Source of the DNA: Spirochaetota bacterium
Lineage (GTDB): Bacteria > Spirochaetota > Spirochaetia > SZUA-6
Length of the DNA: 5,704 nt
Direction of reading: 5' to 3'
NCBI GenBank assembly: GCA_003641675.1
Contig: QNBI01000153.1
Coordinates: 1 to 5,704 of the forward strand
Shown in pieces: positions 1 to 5,704 of this stretch (within the stretch, counting starts at the first letter, position 1; each line of letters starts with the position of its first letter). The notes under the pieces were generated by a model. It ran no database searches, had not been told where the DNA came from, and saw only the letters and a list, made by a program, of their open reading frames with translations. The position numbers and the translations under genes were made by a program.

Positions 1-219
1 AGGAGGAGCCTCGAAGAGGCGGAAAAACTCAATCTCGATTCCATAGCTTTCCCAGCAATATCAACCGGAGTATACGGATACCCGCGCGAAAAGGCTGCAA
101 AAGTTGCCTATGATACGATAACAAAGTTTACTTCTTCCCATGCACATCCGAAAGATATATATCTCGTGTTCTACTCTCCGGATGATAAGAACGTATTTTT
201 AGCTGCGGTGGGCGAATAG
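1..219 (+). CDS. Macro domain protein, C-terminal part (O-acetyl-ADP-ribose deacetylase type), truncated by window edge
   Basis: The first 72 codons read open in frame 1 to a TAG at 217-219, and no start is visible because the gene begins before the window. Visible residues 17-28 read FPAISTGVYGYP, the signature second ligand-binding loop of MacroD/YmdB-type macro domains, where the glycine-rich loop wraps the ADP-ribose phosphates. A helix and a closing strand (DIYLVFYSP, 52-60) follow, then a short C-terminal tail, as expected for the end of a single-domain protein of this family. By family knowledge such proteins bind ADP-ribose and hydrolyse O-acetyl-ADP-ribose or remove mono-ADP-ribose from proteins in the cytoplasm. 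The catalytic Asn/Asp region of the first loop lies outside the window, so activity cannot be judged. The stop is 19 bases before the NFACT gene, so the two are probably co-transcribed. Confidence 0.88.
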   Translation, partial: RRSLEEAEKLNLDSIAFPAISTGVYGYPREKAAKVAYDTITKFTSSHAHPKDIYLVFYSPDDKNVFLAAVGE

Positions 220-238
220 ACATGTTAAGGCTCCGTGT

Positions 239-1669
239 ATGTCTTTAAACTGGAAAGAGATAGATCTTATACTTTCTGAACTGCCACTAAAGGGCAGTCT
301 TGTAAGAAATATTTACCAGCCGGACCATCATTCCCTTATTTTGGAGCTCTACAGTAGAAGAGGAAACTATTTACTCTACATATCACTCTTAACAGGCTTT
401 ACCAGGCTGCATACTATTAAGAAAAAACCTAAAAATCCGTCCAGGCCTCCCCGCTTTGTCTCTTTTCTCCGTGCCCATATACGCAACGGGAAAATAAGCG
501 GGGCAGAACAGTTAGGATCGGAGCGGGTTATTAAAATTACAGTAGAGCGTTACGAAGAGAAAACTATTCTCTGGATAAGGCTGTGGGGGGGAGCAGCCAA
601 TATAATTGCAGCAGATGAGAAGGGCAATATCCTCGATGCATTTTACAGGAGGCCCAAAAAAGGAGAAATTTCCGGCGGACTTTTTGCACCGGAGGCGGCA
701 TTTCCAATAGACAAGACAGCCAAAAAAACTGACAAAAAAGAATTCACCATTAGAGACATACCCGGAGAGGGGAATTTTAATGAAAGAATAGAGAAATACT
801 ACAGTTCCATCGAGACCGGCAGGGAAAAACAGCAGCTCATAACTTCCATTATTCAAATCCTTGCAGGCCGTGAAAACAGGATACTTTCAACAATAGAGAA
901 ACTTGAAAAACGAAAAGAAAAGTACGAAAACTATTCGAGGTACAGGGAATTGGGCGATATTATAAAATCTTCCCTGCATAAAATAAAAAAGGGTGATGAA
1001 TGGCTTAATACGAAGGATTTTTTCAACAACAACGAGGCAGTGGACATCAGATTGGATAAGAAGCTCTCACCCCTCGAGAATGCGGGAAAATACTACAAGG
1101 AGTACAAAAAAGCCAAATCGGGGCTTAATAAAATCGGGGAAGAACTTGAATCGCTGCATAACAGCCTCAGGCGGTTAAAGGAAACAAGGAAAATTGTAGA
1201 GGATGCATCCACGAGCCTGCACGAACTGTACGAAATTAAACACGAATTTAAAACGGCAAAGGTGCAGAGAGCGGGAGCCGGTACCGAAGGTATTACATTT
1301 TATTCGCACGATTTTACAATTAAGGTGGGGAGAAGCGCTAAGGAAAACGATGCCCTTTTAAGACACTATGCGAGAGGGAATGACTACTGGTTTCATGTCC
1401 GTGATTACCCGGGAGGGTATGTATTTGTACGCAATAAAGCCGGGAAAAGTATTCCCCTTGAGGTAATGCTCGACGCGGCTCATCTGGCCATGTATTACAG
1501 TAAAAGGAAAACCTCCGGCCAGGGCGATATCTACTATACCCAGGTTAAATATTTAAGGCGTGCAAAAGCGGGGAAAACAGGGCTTGTAATCCCGACGCAG
1601 GAGAAAAACCTCTTTGTAAAGTACAATCCGGAGCGTATCCGCAGACTCAAGGAAATACCTGTCCAATAA
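239..1669 (+). CDS. NFACT-family protein, RqcH/Rqc2-like (fibronectin-binding protein A family), short form lacking HhH region
   Basis: This 476-residue protein matches the NFACT family, whose bacterial members (RqcH, also called FbpA) bind obstructed 50S subunits and recruit tRNA-Ala for C-terminal tailing of stalled nascent chains. Visible parts are: NFACT-N at about 1-155 (conserved IYQPD at 25-29, then the PSRPPRFVSFLRAHI region near 67-81); a coiled-coil middle region at about 205-340, including RLDKKLSPLENAGKYYKEY at 271-289, typical of the family; and NFACT-R at about 353-470, with its hallmark GRSAKENDALL (364-374) and DYWFHVRDYPGGYVFVR (382-398). The length is below the usual 550-580. 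Only about 40 residues separate NFACT-N from the coiled coil, so the helix-hairpin-helix domain appears absent. The conserved Asp-Arg of NFACT-N is Glu95-Arg96 here. The ATG at 239 gives the canonical family N-terminus and has an AAGG eight bases upstream. Confident as a family member; the exact RqcH function is less sure. Confidence 0.93.
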   Translation: MSLNWKEIDLILSELPLKGSLVRNIYQPDHHSLILELYSRRGNYLLYISLLTGFTRLHTIKKKPKNPSRPPRFVSFLRAHIRNGKISGAEQLGSERVIKITVERYEEKTILWIRLWGGAANIIAADEKGNILDAFYRRPKKGEISGGLFAPEAAFPIDKTAKKTDKKEFTIRDIPGEGNFNERIEKYYSSIETGREKQQLITSIIQILAGRENRILSTIEKLEKRKEKYENYSRYRELGDIIKSSLHKIKKGDEWLNTKDFFNNNEAVDIRLDKKLSPLENAGKYYKEYKKAKSGLNKIGEELESLHNSLRRLKETRKIVEDASTSLHELYEIKHEFKTAKVQRAGAGTEGITFYSHDFTIKVGRSAKENDALLRHYARGNDYWFHVRDYPGGYVFVRNKAGKSIPLEVMLDAAHLAMYYSKRKTSGQGDIYYTQVKYLRRAKAGKTGLVIPTQEKNLFVKYNPERIRRLKEIPVQ

Positions 1670-1693
1670 TTTCCGGTTTTAAAGTAACTTTTT

Positions 1694-1721
1694 TTGCTTT
1701 ATTCTACTCTATATACATAAT
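1694..1721 (+). promoter_or_regulatory. Possible sigma-70-like promoter for the MEMO/AMMECR1 operon
   Basis: The AT-rich gap after the NFACT gene contains TTGCTT (1694-1699, three of six consensus -35 bases) and CATAAT (1716-1721, five of six -10 bases) with a 16-base spacer. Transcription would begin near 1728, essentially on the first ATG of the next gene. The -35 match is weak and AT-rich sequence gives such hits by chance. The placement before the only sizeable gap in the + strand gene run is the main support. Confidence 0.35.
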
Positions 1722-1728
1722 ATACAGT

Positions 1729-2601
1729 ATGAATACTTCTGGTTTCGGGAAAACACAGATGCGTCCTCCAATTGTTGACGGAATATTTTATCCCAGCAGC
1801 AAGATTAAGCTAAAAAAACAGGTGGAACAGTTTATTAACTCTGTTGAAAGACCGGAGGATAATGCCCTTGCAGTGATTACACCTCATGCAGCTTTTCAAT
1901 ATACGGGGCGCCTTATAGCAGAAGCTTTTAAGGCTGCAGCTTTAAGGGAAATTAAAACTGTTGTAATTATAGGCCCCATGCACAGAGACCCCATAGACAG
2001 GTTTGCACTGCCCACTGCCCGGTTCTTTTTAACCCCGATGGGTAAGATAAGAGTTAACAATAAATACATAGACGCACTTTCAAAAGCGGATAAAAGTTTT
2101 GTTTTTAACAATATCCCTCATTTTGAAGAACACAGCATAGAAATACAGCTGCCCTTTATTCAGTTTCTCTTCCCTAAAGCGGATATTGTGCCGATACTTA
2201 CCGGTAAAACAACAGAAAATAACATTAAACGTCTTTCACGATCTTTGCATTTGACATTCGGTACCGATTATAAGTACATTCTTTTTGTGGCTACCTTAAA
2301 CACCTCTTCCTATATATACGGTACGGACCCGGAAGCGGAAGCTTCTCAATTCGAAAGACTTCTCATAACCAGAAACTGGCATGAAATAATTAATGCGGCA
2401 GAGCATAAGGGGCTTAGTGCCTGTAACCTCACTGGTATTTCATCTATTCTGGCATTTGCAGACAGTATTAATGAAGGCAAGTATAAGATAGAAATCCTGG
2501 ATACAGCCACAACGGGTATAACAACACGCAGCATGCAGAAAAGAGTATTCTATACTTCTGCGGCTCTTTGCCTTGAAGAGAAAAACGAGGAGGTACGATA
2601 A
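1729..2601 (+). CDS. amrB: MEMO-like protein, AmmeMemoRadiSam system protein B, with altered metal-site motif
   Basis: Recognised as MEMO family (related in fold to extradiol-type non-haem iron dioxygenases) from an ordered set of motifs. These are RPPIVDGIFYP (12-22), the N-terminal family signature; ITPHAAFQYTG (50-60); IGPMHRDP (81-88); FALPTARFFLTPMGKIRV (92-109); EEHSIEIQLPFIQFLFP (133-149); VPILTG (154-159); and SACNLTGISSILA (230-242). Human MEMO1 has a pocket of His49, His81, Asp189, His192 and Cys244. The equivalents by motif are His53, His85 and Cys232, all kept, but the usual S-D-L-S-H-Y stretch reads LNTSSY (190-195), making the Asp into Asn191 and the His into Ser194. The biochemical role of bacterial MEMO is unsettled. 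No strong Shine-Dalgarno precedes either ATG 1729 or ATG 1759; the latter (Met11) fits the family N-terminus better. The stop TAA abuts the AMMECR1 ATG. Confidence 0.9.
   Translation: MNTSGFGKTQMRPPIVDGIFYPSSKIKLKKQVEQFINSVERPEDNALAVITPHAAFQYTGRLIAEAFKAAALREIKTVVIIGPMHRDPIDRFALPTARFFLTPMGKIRVNNKYIDALSKADKSFVFNNIPHFEEHSIEIQLPFIQFLFPKADIVPILTGKTTENNIKRLSRSLHLTFGTDYKYILFVATLNTSSYIYGTDPEAEASQFERLLITRNWHEIINAAEHKGLSACNLTGISSILAFADSINEGKYKIEILDTATTGITTRSMQKRVFYTSAALCLEEKNEEVR
2588..2593 (+). promoter_or_regulatory. Strong Shine-Dalgarno for AMMECR1 gene, inside the MEMO gene end
   Basis: A perfect AGGAGG lies eight bases before the ATG at 2602 and within the last codons of the MEMO gene (encoding Glu-Glu-Val). 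It fixes the AMMECR1 start and suggests that ribosomes finishing MEMO reinitiate directly, since the TAA and ATG are adjacent. Confidence 0.85.
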
Positions 2602-3168
2602 ATGGAATTCACACTGTCCGATAAAGAAAAGAAAATACTTCTCACTACAGCCCGTGAATCTATAGGGGAACACCTCTTTAACCAGCCCGGGAACTATCCT
2701 GAACCAACCAGACATATAATGACTAAATGTGGCGCTTTTGTTACCCTTCATATAGGTTCCGCTTTAAGAGGGTGTATAGGTTATGTTATACCGGTTAAAC
2801 CTCTGTACGAAACGGTAAAGGATGTAGCCGTTTCGAGTGCATTTCAGGACCCAAGGTTTCCGCCCCTGCGGAGGGATGAATTTGACAGGATAGAGATAGA
2901 AATTTCCGCTCTGTCCCCGCTTAGTAAAATTACCGATATCAGTGAAATTAAAGTAGGTCTCCATGGTATTATGATAAAGAGAGGCTTTTCATCCGGCCTT
3001 CTTCTTCCTCAGGTAGCAACTGAACAGAATTGGGATCTGGAAACCTTTCTGACAAATACATGCTATAAAGCGGGATTAAACGGTAACTGCTGGAAACAGA
3101 GCGATACAGAGATAGAAATTTTCAGTGCAATAGTATTCAGCGAGAAAGAGCTGCAGGAAGCAAAATGA
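2602..3168 (+). CDS. amrA: AMMECR1-domain protein, AmmeMemoRadiSam system protein A
   Basis: This 188-residue protein is a full-length, single-domain AMMECR1 homologue. It shows the near-invariant LRGCIG (55-60, Cys58), the following stretch VSSAFQDPRFPPL (77-89), IEIEISALSPL (97-107), KVGLHGIMIKRGFSSGLLLPQVA (117-139) and the C-terminal WDLETFLTNTCYKAGL (144-159) with Cys154. All are hallmarks of the family in the expected order and spacing. The function is unknown at the biochemical level. The conserved cysteine-containing LRGCIG motif and the universal pairing with MEMO-type proteins suggest a shared reaction, and prokaryotic members usually sit near a radical SAM enzyme, which is not seen here. 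The start has a perfect AGGAGG at optimal distance. The gene touches MEMO upstream, and its TGA overlaps the next ATG by four bases. No signal peptide or membrane segment is visible, so a cytoplasmic location is inferred. Confidence 0.95.
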   Translation: MEFTLSDKEKKILLTTARESIGEHLFNQPGNYPEPTRHIMTKCGAFVTLHIGSALRGCIGYVIPVKPLYETVKDVAVSSAFQDPRFPPLRRDEFDRIEIEISALSPLSKITDISEIKVGLHGIMIKRGFSSGLLLPQVATEQNWDLETFLTNTCYKAGLNGNCWKQSDTEIEIFSAIVFSEKELQEAK

Positions 3169-4628
3169 CATTATATTCCGAACCAAGGCTCCTTTTGGAA
3201 AACAACAGAGAGATTCTCGGTATACCGACGGGAATAAAAGGAAAAAGTTTTGCTCTGACAAAACTTTCAGCATTAAAAAATGAGAAGGGGTGGATTGTCG
3301 GTCAAGATGATATTACCGAGTGGAAAGTCGACGGCTTTTTAGTCAGGGAGGGTGAAATATTTCTTTACGGTCCTAAATTTTCAGGCAGAAGCCTTGGGGC
3401 TATCCTGGAACACAGTAAACCCAAAAGCTCTATCTCCGTATTATCTCTGCTTATAGGCGCCCTTAAAAGGCTCAACTCGCACGGGGCAGAGCCTTTTCAT
3501 ATTCAAAGCGACTCGGTAATAATATCGGATGAAGGAAATATACTTTTCCTCCCTCCCAACTTAATAAAAAACGTGGACTCAACAAGGCCTTTGCACTACA
3601 GAATAAAAGTATACGACAGATACAACAATCCGTCTCTTCAGGGAGAAAAGTCACTCTCCTTTACCCTGGGAGTTATAGCTTATAAGTTCCTCACCGGTGA
3701 ATATCCCTTCGATTCGGAAACAGAAGAGGAACTGCATGAAAAAATGAGGAGACAGGACCTGCTCCCTCCCCGCTTAATTATACCGGAAATAAAGGAGGAA
3801 GTCTCTTCGTTTATAATGCAATCCTTAGGAAGAGACAATGAATCCGGAAAATGCAGCAATTTAGCAGAAATACCGGATTTATCACAGTGGGAAACAAAAC
3901 TCGAACAGTGGGGTAAGGGCTCTATATATTTAAAAATAAGCGAGGATGAAAAGACTGCAGTAATACAGCAGGCAGAAAGCCGAAGGGTAAAGATTAATAA
4001 GGATTTTAGACGTAAGGTTTTCTGGCAGAGAAACTGGAAAAAAATCGCCATAATTTCGCTTACGGTAATTATATCCGGCGCTGTACTCGGCAGCATAATG
4101 AAAAATGTTTTAGCGCCGAGAAAAACCCATGGGTTCACCCCGATTGAGGTAGTAAAGACATTTTACAACAGTTTAAACACCCTCGATTCGCAGATAATAA
4201 GCGACTGTGTAATAGATAAGGCAGGGAAACAGGAGGTTGATGAAGTAACCAACCTCTTTGTAATTTCCAGAGTTTCTTTAGGCTATGAAGGGAAAACCTC
4301 AATAATTTCTGCACCGGAATGGGATAAAAGGGGAAGGCCGGAGCTAAAACCTCCGCTCTCTGTCTATGGAGTTCTAAACCTTAAAATTGAAACTGTACAG
4401 CCTGTGCCGAGACCGGTGTTTCTTGTGAATTATCAGAAATGGGTGCCTGTTTCTCAAGGAGAAAATCCGGACAAAACAAATACAAGTGTTAATAAAGGCA
4501 GGGCGTATCAGGGCTTTGAGATTACAGATAAACTATACCTAAAAAAAGACAGAGGAGACTGGGTAATACACAAGATAGAGAGGCTTAAACGGGAGCCTGT
4601 AAACCAAGCTAATACAAAAAAGGAGTAA
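3165..4628 (+). CDS. Membrane-anchored pseudokinase with extracytoplasmic C-terminal domain
   Basis: This 487-residue protein has three parts. Residues about 50-240 resemble a Ser/Thr kinase fold. The C-lobe pattern is plain: FTLGVIAYKFLTGEYPFD (166-183) matches helix F and its following loop, and LLPPRLIIPEIKEEVSSFIMQSLGRD (199-224) matches the end of the kinase domain. Catalytic residues are missing: the HRD position falls in PFH (110-112), the metal-binding Asn is Ser117, the DFG position reads FLP (128-130), and no glycine loop or VAIK lysine is visible. A single transmembrane helix lies at about 293-313 after a basic stretch (FRRKVFWQRNWKK, 281-293), so the N-terminus is predicted to be cytoplasmic. 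Residues about 323-475 form an outside domain that opens with FTPIEVVKTFYNSL (324-337), reminiscent of NTF2-like folds. The ATG overlaps the AMMECR1 stop as ATGA, with AGGAAG at 3155-3160. Probably a scaffold or sensor; ligand unknown. Confidence 0.8.
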   Translation: MTLYSEPRLLLENNREILGIPTGIKGKSFALTKLSALKNEKGWIVGQDDITEWKVDGFLVREGEIFLYGPKFSGRSLGAILEHSKPKSSISVLSLLIGALKRLNSHGAEPFHIQSDSVIISDEGNILFLPPNLIKNVDSTRPLHYRIKVYDRYNNPSLQGEKSLSFTLGVIAYKFLTGEYPFDSETEEELHEKMRRQDLLPPRLIIPEIKEEVSSFIMQSLGRDNESGKCSNLAEIPDLSQWETKLEQWGKGSIYLKISEDEKTAVIQQAESRRVKINKDFRRKVFWQRNWKKIAIISLTVIISGAVLGSIMKNVLAPRKTHGFTPIEVVKTFYNSLNTLDSQIISDCVIDKAGKQEVDEVTNLFVISRVSLGYEGKTSIISAPEWDKRGRPELKPPLSVYGVLNLKIETVQPVPRPVFLVNYQKWVPVSQGENPDKTNTSVNKGRAYQGFEITDKLYLKKDRGDWVIHKIERLKREPVNQANTKKE

Positions 4629-4634
4629 AAAATT

Positions 4635-4973
4635 ATGCAGAGTATAAAAAGACTTAAACATGAAGAACGTGTTTTCCTTGCAGGCTGTATAAGGGCAGTT
4701 ACAATGGCAAACGGTATTATAGAGGAAGAAGAGCTTGCCGATATAGATAAGATTATAGATAAACTTAAATTTAACGATTATGAAGAATGTCTTGTGGAAT
4801 TCGAAGAAAACATTCCCGATAAAGAAGCCTTTTATGAATACGCAAAAAAAATAAAAGATAAGAAGGCTCAGGATATAATACTCTCTGTTGTGTATGAACT
4901 TACTCTGCAGGAGGGTGCTCCCGATGAATCGGAGGAAAGTATCTTTAATACGCTCAACAGTATTTGGCGTTAA
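4635..4973 (+). CDS. Small acidic TerB-like helical protein
   Basis: This 112-residue protein is rich in Glu, Asp and Lys and predicted all-helical, with no signal peptide or membrane segment, so it is probably cytoplasmic. The pattern LAGCIRAVTMANGIIEEEE (15-33), followed by a helix of the form LADIDKII, recalls the first helices of the TerB/DjlA-like fold (a small residue-rich helix, then a turn with acidic residues). A second similar turn occurs at LTLQEGAPDESEE (89-101). TerB-like domains occur in tellurite-resistance and membrane-associated stress modules and are used mainly as interaction domains. The assignment rests on pattern only and could be wrong. The start has AGGAG at 4621-4625, nine bases upstream and inside the pseudokinase stop region, with a 6-base gap between the genes. 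It is the last gene of the four-gene run and may serve the pseudokinase or the MEMO/AMMECR1 pair. Confidence 0.72.
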   Translation: MQSIKRLKHEERVFLAGCIRAVTMANGIIEEEELADIDKIIDKLKFNDYEECLVEFEENIPDKEAFYEYAKKIKDKKAQDIILSVVYELTLQEGAPDESEESIFNTLNSIWR

Positions 4974-4981
4974 TGCATTAA
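4970..4981. repeat. 12-base perfect palindrome between convergent genes
   Basis: TTAATGCATTAA spans the TerB-like stop codon and is identical to its reverse complement. It is followed by a small inverted repeat, ACGTT (4987-4991) and AACGT (4994-4998). The gap between the two convergent stops is only 18 bases. Neither element has a GC-rich stem with a T-run, so it is not a recognisable intrinsic terminator. It could be a binding site or chance in AT-rich sequence. Confidence 0.4.
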
Positions 4982-4991
4982 GACTAACGTT

Positions 4992-5704
4992 TTAACGTCC
5001 GGATTTAAGCCTTTTTATTTTTGCCTTAATTTCATTTGCCTTTAGAAGCGAGAAAAAGGAAACAGCAATAGAAACACTGCCGCCAACAGCAAGAAAGTTT
5101 ATCACAAGCTTCCTGTCCGCAGCGGGAAACATTGCAGCAACCTCTTCAGGAAAAACCGTTCCGAGAACCCCTGCAGTCTCAAGGAGTATTCCGGCAGATA
5201 AAAGAACAAACCCCGTACTCAAATAGGCTGTTCTGCCCGCTTTTAGCCTTGCCATTTCACGTGAGAAGTCTTTTTTTAAAATCTGTGTTTTTTCTTTAGC
5301 AGACCCTGGTTTTTCTTTTTTTTGTTTGATGCTTGAAGAGGCAGACTTTTTTACCTGTGCAGATTTTGCCTGTGCAGATTTTAAAGGAATCGGCGTTCCT
5401 CTGAACTTATGCTCTTCCCAATACTCTACTATATCTTCCGGTATAGCTTCCGGTCTTAAAACTGTTATATAATTCGCTTTTGATATGGCAACCATTTCAT
5501 TTGCATTTATCGTTGTTCCCTTTAAAGCCTTTGCAACCGGCGTGGTTTCTCCTGTTTTCTCTTTCACTACCGGCTCCACTTCCACTACTCCCTTAAAGCA
5601 GTAGACCCGTGTAAAAGGGACTGAACTTTCCCCTTCCTTGGGCACTACAACTGTCATGCCGAAATCTGTTCCCCGAACACCGGCTATTGCCTCATTTCCG
5701 CTTA
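4992..5704 (-). CDS. FecR-domain membrane protein, N-terminus beyond window
   Basis: On the - strand the frame is open from the right edge to a TAA at 4992-4994, giving 236 visible residues plus two bases. The ATG at 5657 is internal: the codons before it read EAIAGVRGTDFG, the core FecR motif (A-x-x-G-V-R-G-T-x-F), which runs straight on into MTVVVP, VYCFKGVVEVEP and a GTTINANEMVAIS turn, completing a FecR beta domain. Next comes a Lys/Ala/Ser-rich linker (about 107-145 of the visible part) that includes a short duplicated KSAQ unit. Two hydrophobic helices follow (about 159-181 and 199-221), then a basic end, KIKRLKSGR. FecR domains of this type sit outside the cytoplasm and may bind cell-wall or surface ligands; in spirochaetes and relatives they occur in many envelope proteins without iron uptake genes. 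A signal peptide or N-terminal membrane segment is expected before the window edge. The gene is convergent with the MEMO operon. Confidence 0.85.
   Translation of the reverse strand, partial: SGNEAIAGVRGTDFGMTVVVPKEGESSVPFTRVYCFKGVVEVEPVVKEKTGETTPVAKALKGTTINANEMVAISKANYITVLRPEAIPEDIVEYWEEHKFRGTPIPLKSAQAKSAQVKKSASSSIKQKKEKPGSAKEKTQILKKDFSREMARLKAGRTAYLSTGFVLLSAGILLETAGVLGTVFPEEVAAMFPAADRKLVINFLAVGGSVSIAVSFFSLLKANEIKAKIKRLKSGR
5354..5382 (-). repeat. 15-base tandem duplication in FecR-protein linker
   Basis: CCTGTGCAGATTTT occurs at 5354-5367 and again at 5369-5382 (as written on the + strand), a period of 15 bases that keeps the frame. It encodes the repeated Ala-Lys-Ser-Ala-Gln unit in the flexible linker between the FecR domain and the membrane helices. 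This is probably a recent slippage duplication in a low-constraint segment. Confidence 0.8.

Noticed and set aside
512..856. Open antisense frame (114 codons) on the - strand
   Set aside because: It is opposite the NFACT gene, whose translation is unmistakable. The composition (many Phe, Cys and Leu) is typical of a reverse reading of a Lys/Glu-rich gene.
1651..1674. Inverted repeat GGAAAT / ATTTCC around the NFACT stop codon, with a T-run further downstream, as a terminator
   Set aside because: The stem is only six mostly A-T pairs with a 12-base loop, and the T7 run at 1689-1695 starts 14 bases after it. It is not a convincing intrinsic terminator.
2440..2751. Open antisense frame (103 codons) spanning the MEMO/AMMECR1 junction
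   Set aside because: It crosses two well-supported genes and has no recognisable motif, so it is a shadow of coding sequence.
2602..3168. CRISPR-associated or phage defence role for the operon
   Set aside because: No repeats, nucleases, integrases or effector domains are visible, and MEMO/AMMECR1 are widespread housekeeping-like families.
3680..4138. Long open antisense frame (152 codons) on the - strand
   Set aside because: It lies wholly opposite the pseudokinase gene, has no family motif or ribosome site, and the + strand protein shows clear kinase-fold and membrane patterns.
4992..5657. Taking the ATG at 5657 as the start of the FecR-domain gene
   Set aside because: The frame stays open to the window edge, and the upstream codons encode the most conserved part of the FecR domain (AGVRGTDFG), so the real start lies outside.

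Overview
The window is moderately AT-rich, gene-dense bacterial chromosome. It carries five + strand genes plus the tail of a sixth, and one convergent - strand gene that runs off the right edge. I see no rRNA, tRNA, CRISPR array or mobile element. The organism is probably a spirochaete (Spirochaetota, Treponema/Spirochaeta-like). This is an inference from the short NFACT-family protein, the AmmeMemoRadiSam A/B pair, the membrane-anchored degenerate kinase and the FecR-domain membrane protein. No single gene proves it.

Layout. Positions 1-219 hold the C-terminal end of a macro-domain (ADP-ribose-binding/deacetylase type) protein. Positions 239-1669 encode an NFACT-family RqcH/Rqc2-like protein, closely spaced behind the macro gene, with the usual helix-hairpin-helix region apparently missing. 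After a 59- to 89-base AT-rich gap with a possible promoter comes a tight four-gene run at 1729-4973: a MEMO-like protein (AmmeMemoRadiSam B), AMMECR1 (AmmeMemoRadiSam A), a membrane-anchored pseudokinase, and a small acidic TerB-like protein. The junctions are TAA directly followed by ATG, a 4-base ATGA overlap, and a 6-base gap, so co-transcription and translational coupling are very likely. Positions 4992-5704 (- strand) hold most of a FecR-domain protein with two C-terminal transmembrane helices. Its true start lies outside the window.

How the genes may work together. MEMO and AMMECR1 families are linked across bacteria, archaea and eukaryotes, and in prokaryotes they usually go with a radical SAM enzyme, which is not in this window. 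Here their operon partners are a kinase-fold protein without catalytic residues that spans the membrane, and a TerB-like protein. In addition, the MEMO homologue has lost two of the five conserved pocket residues. The most unusual content is therefore a possible membrane-linked, non-canonical MEMO/AMMECR1 module. The macro-domain/NFACT pair upstream looks like a separate transcription unit, concerned with ADP-ribose chemistry and ribosome-associated quality control.
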